Assembly (NCBI GenBank): GCA_009692485.1
Contig: SHZB01000001.1
Span: 1 to 48,959 of the forward strand
Direction: 5' to 3'
Source of the DNA: Myxococcales bacterium
GTDB taxonomy: Bacteria; Myxococcota_A; Polyangia; Polyangiales; Polyangiaceae
DNA length: 48,959 nucleotides
Position 1 is the first letter of the stretch. The number at the start of each line of letters is the position of its first letter. Below the pieces are notes generated by a model that made no database searches, had not been told where the DNA came from, and saw only the letters and a program-made list of their open reading frames with translations. The position numbers were made by a program, and so were the translations under genes. Of this stretch, positions 48,049 through 48,959 are shown piece by piece.

Positions 48049-48959
48049 ATGGCCCACAACCCAATGGCCCACGATCCGGCGGCAAAATCCGAGCCCGTCG
48101 CGCCGGCGGATGCCGTCGCTAAAATGCCGACTTCGCGCTGGGCCTTCCCACGGACGCGCCGCGGCAAGCTCGCCATCGTGTTCGCTTCGTTGCCGGCGGT
48201 CGTCCTCGCGCTGTGGCTCGCGGTTCATCGCATTCCGGGCTTTGGGCCGATGCTCGCGGATGCGCTCCGCGGCGTGTTTGGCAAAGAGTTCGTCGCGTGG
48301 CTCGAGGACACGGCGTATGGCGTTCAAGACTTCGTCAATCGCAGACTGAAGGGCGAGCGAGCCCCGGAGGCGGCGTGGGACGTCGAAGCGGCACCGACCT
48401 CGCGCGGCGCGGCACCGCGGGCAAAATCGGCGGCGGGCGCGCTGCCAGCGGGCGGCCCTGATCGCGGACAAGCGACCGGCACTGAAGGTGGGCAAGCGAC
48501 TGGCACTGAAGGTGAGCAGGCCGGTGGCTCTGCGAATGGCGCAGCGTCGAAACCGCCATTTTCCCGGGCGAACGTGGCGCCGATGTTGCCGATGCTCGCC
48601 GCCAAGGGGGAGGGAATCTGGGTGGCCATGGTCGACATTCGCGAGCCCGACGACCGCACGCGGATGCTGAAGACGTTTCTGCATCCGGACACGAATCGCT
48701 CCTGGGCGATCGTCGCGATCGTCGCGGTCGATCTCGCGCACGCCGAGCTGCATCTGGTCGCTGGTCGCCACGAGCCCGAGAGCCGGACGCCCGAGAGCAA
48801 GAGCTACGCGCGCCCGGCAGTCGTGCCCGAGGCGCAGCGAGCGCGACTGCTCGCGGCTTTCAACGGCGGCTACAAGACGACGCACGGCGACTACGGCATG
48901 AAGCTCGACGGCGTCACGCTGATTGCGCCGCGGGGTCGGGCGTGCGCTGTCGCGCGCTT
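48049..48959 (+). CDS. phosphodiester glycosidase (NAGPA-like) family protein, N-terminal part, truncated by window edge
   Basis: ATG at 48049; N-terminal TM; ...AFNGGYKTTHGDYGMKLDGVTLIAPRGRACAVA; not in ORF track because open at right end. Confidence 0.7.
   Translation, partial: MAHNPMAHDPAAKSEPVAPADAVAKMPTSRWAFPRTRRGKLAIVFASLPAVVLALWLAVHRIPGFGPMLADALRGVFGKEFVAWLEDTAYGVQDFVNRRLKGERAPEAAWDVEAAPTSRGAAPRAKSAAGALPAGGPDRGQATGTEGGQATGTEGEQAGGSANGAASKPPFSRANVAPMLPMLAAKGEGIWVAMVDIREPDDRTRMLKTFLHPDTNRSWAIVAIVAVDLAHAELHLVAGRHEPESRTPESKSYARPAVVPEAQRARLLAAFNGGYKTTHGDYGMKLDGVTLIAPRGRACAVAR

Noticed and set aside
46946-48349. 467-aa plus-strand ORF
   Set aside because: Antisense to a clear carbonic anhydrase/phosphatase pair; Arg-rich, no family motifs.

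Overview
High-GC (~65%+) bacterial chromosomal segment, gene-dense and mostly housekeeping. The gene content (AgmX/PglI-type protein, TIGR02266-type PilZ protein, tandem bactofilins, receiver-less NtrC regulator) suggests a member of Myxococcota. This is inferred from protein recognition only; no search was run. Left to right: aminotransferase, EnvC-like/ftsX/ftsE, PilZ protein, TolB-propeller/gluzincin-like surface protein, DUF115/MptE-like protein, thymidine kinase, PBP transpeptidase, GAF-HD-GYP, PhoH, OprO/P porin, hemL, GYF/AgmX-like protein, a solitary beta-class DNA methyltransferase, three bactofilins, pyrE, PP2C-cNMP-binding fusion, a split complex I cluster (nuoA-B-C-D-G-H-I), ECF sigma + NrsF-like anti-sigma, pseudo-receiver, NtrC-type regulator, flagellar genes (GH73/FlgJ-like, fliD, fliS), APH-like kinase/ACAD/histidine phosphatase/alpha-carbonic anhydrase, and a partial phosphodiester glycosidase. 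The most unusual signal is about 20 locally unique tandem-repeat loci (periods 11-54 bp) in 49 kb. Units in CDSs are multiples of 3, several intergenic ones are not, and several arrays contain the stop codon of a neighbouring gene. One duplication at the nuoG/nuoH junction creates a 12-codon micro-ORF coupled by ATGA overlaps on both sides. NuoH also carries a large membrane-like insertion. Most other ORFs in the supplied track are antisense or out-of-frame artefacts of high GC.
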